Assembly (NCBI GenBank): GCA_038214135.1
Contig: JBBQSD010000235.1
Span: 1 to 5,432, forward strand
Direction: 5' to 3'
Source: JANLSE01 sp038214135
GTDB lineage: Bacteria > Chloroflexota > Chloroflexia > Chloroflexales > Roseiflexaceae
DNA: 5,432 bases
How positions within the stretch are numbered: position 1 is the first letter of the stretch; every line of letters starts with the position of its first letter. Below, in pieces: positions 4,064 through 5,432 of this stretch. Both the position numbers and the translations under genes were made by a program. The notes under the pieces are model-generated. The model was not told where the DNA came from. It worked only from the letters and a program-made list of their open reading frames with translations, and ran no database searches.

Positions 4064-5243
4064 GAACTCGTAACCCCCGTAGCCGTTCGCCACCCGCCGC
4101 AATCGTCTCCAGCTTCTTTGCAAAGCAGAAACGGGCCAGTGGCGGAGCGCTGGTTGGATCGATATAGAAAGCCGAGATCGGAATCGCCGCGACGCCCTGC
4201 TCGCGCACCAAGCGCAAACAGAACTCGCGTGTATCGCGCAGGCCAAGCGCACTAATATCGCAGGAGATGAAATAGGAACCCTCAGCCACAAGCTGCGGTA
4301 GCCCTGCTTCGGCCAATACCTTGATTAATAACCCACGGCGCTGCTGATATTCATCAAGGAGTTGCTGGTAATAGCCATTGGATACGGCCTGTTCCAGCGC
4401 AACCGCCGAAGCCTCCTGCAATGGAGTCGAGGTTGCGAATGTCACCCATTGGTGTGCTGCACGCAAGGCCTGATTAAGGTTGGCAGGCCCCACCGACCAG
4501 CCGATCTTCCAGCCGGTCACGCTAAACGTCTTGCCAATACTATTCAGCGTCAGCGTTCGCTCCCACATGCCTGGGAGTGTAGCGAGCGACACATGGCTCT
4601 TGCCGTCGAATACCAATCGATCATAGACTTCATCGGTGATGGCGACAACATCGTATTCCTGGCACAATTCGGCGATCTGTTCGAGTTCCGAGCGCGTAAA
4701 GACCTTGCCTGTTGGGTTGTGGGGCGTATTGAGCAGGATGAGCTTCGGGCGTTGTTCAAAGGCAGCGCGTAGCTCGTGTTCGTTAAAGAGCCAGGCCCCA
4801 TTACTATCGGTTGGTGGATGCAACCGCACGGGGATCGGTTTCCCGCCTGCCATCGTAATATCGGGAACATAGGCATCATAGGCTGGTTCAAAGAACAGCA
4901 CACCATCGCCTGGATCGAGCAGGGCCAGCATGGCATCACACAGCGCTTCAGTCGCACCGCTGGTGACACTTACCTCACTCTGCCAATCGATCTCGCGGCC
5001 ATGCTGGCGTTGCCATTCGGCAGCAGCGGCCTTGCGTAGACGCGGCAATCCTGGCATTGGCGCATACTGGTTCAGATCGGATGCAATAGCATCAGCGGCC
5101 GCCTGCTTCACAAATGCAGGGCCAGCAAAATCGGGGAAGCCCTGGCCGAGGTTAACGGCATGATGCTGGATCGCCAGTGCACTCATTTCGGTAAAAATCG
5201 TCGTGCCGAATCCGGCCACACGCGCTGCGCGCACATCACGCAT
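4053..5243 (-). CDS. PLP-dependent class I/II aminotransferase, KAT I/methionine-aminotransferase-like
   Basis: A complete 396-residue fold-type I aminotransferase, cytoplasmic. Landmarks: NLGQGFPDF (31-39), LNQYAPMPGLPRLR (57-70), TSGATEAL (94-101) for phosphate binding, NTPHNPTGK with N176, ITDEVYDR with D204 and Y207, SIGKTFSVTGWKIGW with the PLP-binding lysine K238, and RFCFAK with R371 for the substrate carboxylate. The stretch SLATLPGMWERTLTLNSIGKTF is very close to vertebrate kynurenine aminotransferase I/glutamine transaminase K, and the bacterial relative YbdL is a methionine aminotransferase. It probably transfers an amino group from an aromatic or sulfur amino acid to a 2-oxo acid. 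The exact substrate cannot be read from sequence, and DapC-type activity is an alternative. The start has AGAAGGA 7 nt upstream. An out-of-frame ATG at 5247 opens a three-codon frame overlapping this start. No clear promoter is visible between the gene and the repeat at 5317. The gene's end overlaps the lipoprotein gene. Confidence 0.96.
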   Translation of the reverse strand: MRDVRAARVAGFGTTIFTEMSALAIQHHAVNLGQGFPDFAGPAFVKQAAADAIASDLNQYAPMPGLPRLRKAAAAEWQRQHGREIDWQSEVSVTSGATEALCDAMLALLDPGDGVLFFEPAYDAYVPDITMAGGKPIPVRLHPPTDSNGAWLFNEHELRAAFEQRPKLILLNTPHNPTGKVFTRSELEQIAELCQEYDVVAITDEVYDRLVFDGKSHVSLATLPGMWERTLTLNSIGKTFSVTGWKIGWSVGPANLNQALRAAHQWVTFATSTPLQEASAVALEQAVSNGYYQQLLDEYQQRRGLLIKVLAEAGLPQLVAEGSYFISCDISALGLRDTREFCLRLVREQGVAAIPISAFYIDPTSAPPLARFCFAKKLETIAAGGERLRGLRVHER

Positions 5244-5316
5244 ACATGGTTCCTTCTATCAATTTGGGCAATTCAAAGCTCAGAGGGATGCGACGTATTG
5301 TTCTGCATGGCTGCTG

Positions 5317-5432
5317 CCCGGCCCGTGAACGGGCGGGCTACTCACCGCGAAGGCCGCCTCCGCGGCCTGGATGAGCCGGCGCAGGCCGGCTTTGCCATCG
5401 GTAGCTGCGGCTTTAGCCGCCAAGCGTGGAGC
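5317..5432. repeat. 116-bp GC-rich direct repeat with four hairpins, right copy
   Basis: Identical over all 116 bases and in the same orientation as 1-116. The base before it (G at 5316) extends the first hairpin by one pair, with C at 5338, so the element may start slightly further left than the window's first base shows. It lies about 70 bp upstream of the aminotransferase gene, pointing away from it. The window ends inside or exactly at the end of the repeat. Confidence 0.95.

Noticed and set aside
4064..4291. N-terminal extension of the lipoprotein into the aminotransferase gene
   Set aside because: The extension is Arg/Ser-rich shadow sequence of the aminotransferase and would hide the lipoprotein signal peptide.
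1..5432. Composite transposon or integrated element bounded by the 116-bp repeats
   Set aside because: No transposase, integrase or relaxase is present, the repeats lack terminal inverted repeats, and the genes are ordinary chromosomal types. The repeats are better treated as dispersed elements.
1..5432. CRISPR array
   Set aside because: Only two distant repeat copies exist and there is no regular spacer pattern.

Overview
The window looks like chromosomal DNA of a filamentous, moderately GC-rich bacterium. My best guess is Chloroflexota, class Chloroflexia (Chloroflexus/Roseiflexus/Oscillochloris relatives). This rests on protein style (Pro/Ala/Thr/Ser-rich tethers on membrane-anchored proteins, a PdtaR-like ANTAR regulator) and on the dispersed multi-hairpin GC-rich repeat at both ends. 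No species can be named from the sequence alone.

Layout, left to right: (i) a 116-bp repeat with four tetraloop hairpins (1-116), repeated without a mismatch at the right end (5317-5432); (ii) a promoter with a dyad over its -35 box and a structured leader, then a receiver-ANTAR response regulator (296-880, +); (iii) a 25-bp-arm inverted repeat starting on that gene's last base, then an orphan membrane-anchored protein (970-1560, +); (iv) a small MerR/excisionase-type HTH protein (1568-1900, -) head-to-head with a citrate synthase family gene (2065-3207, +), separated by an AT-rich 164-bp region with back-to-back promoters and a 10-bp-phased TCAA repeat array; (v) a minus-strand pair: a KAT I-like PLP aminotransferase (4053-5243) followed, with an 11-nt overlap, by a putative lipoprotein of unknown function (3218-4063).

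The most interesting unit is 1568-3207. The HTH protein resembles the DNA-binding domain that, as I recall it, is fused to the N-terminus of some citrate synthase family proteins. Here the two halves are separate divergent genes sharing an operator-like region. The enzyme also has Glu (E316) where citrate synthases normally have the catalytic Asp, so its reaction should not be assumed to be ordinary citrate synthesis. The ANTAR gene is a second point of interest, because its own leader can form two adjacent hexaloop hairpins, one with the A1/G4 loop pattern of ANTAR RNA targets.

No transposase, integrase, rRNA, tRNA, CRISPR array or replication gene is visible. No gene-free stretch exceeds 300 bases; the longest (1-295) holds the repeat, promoter and leader described below.
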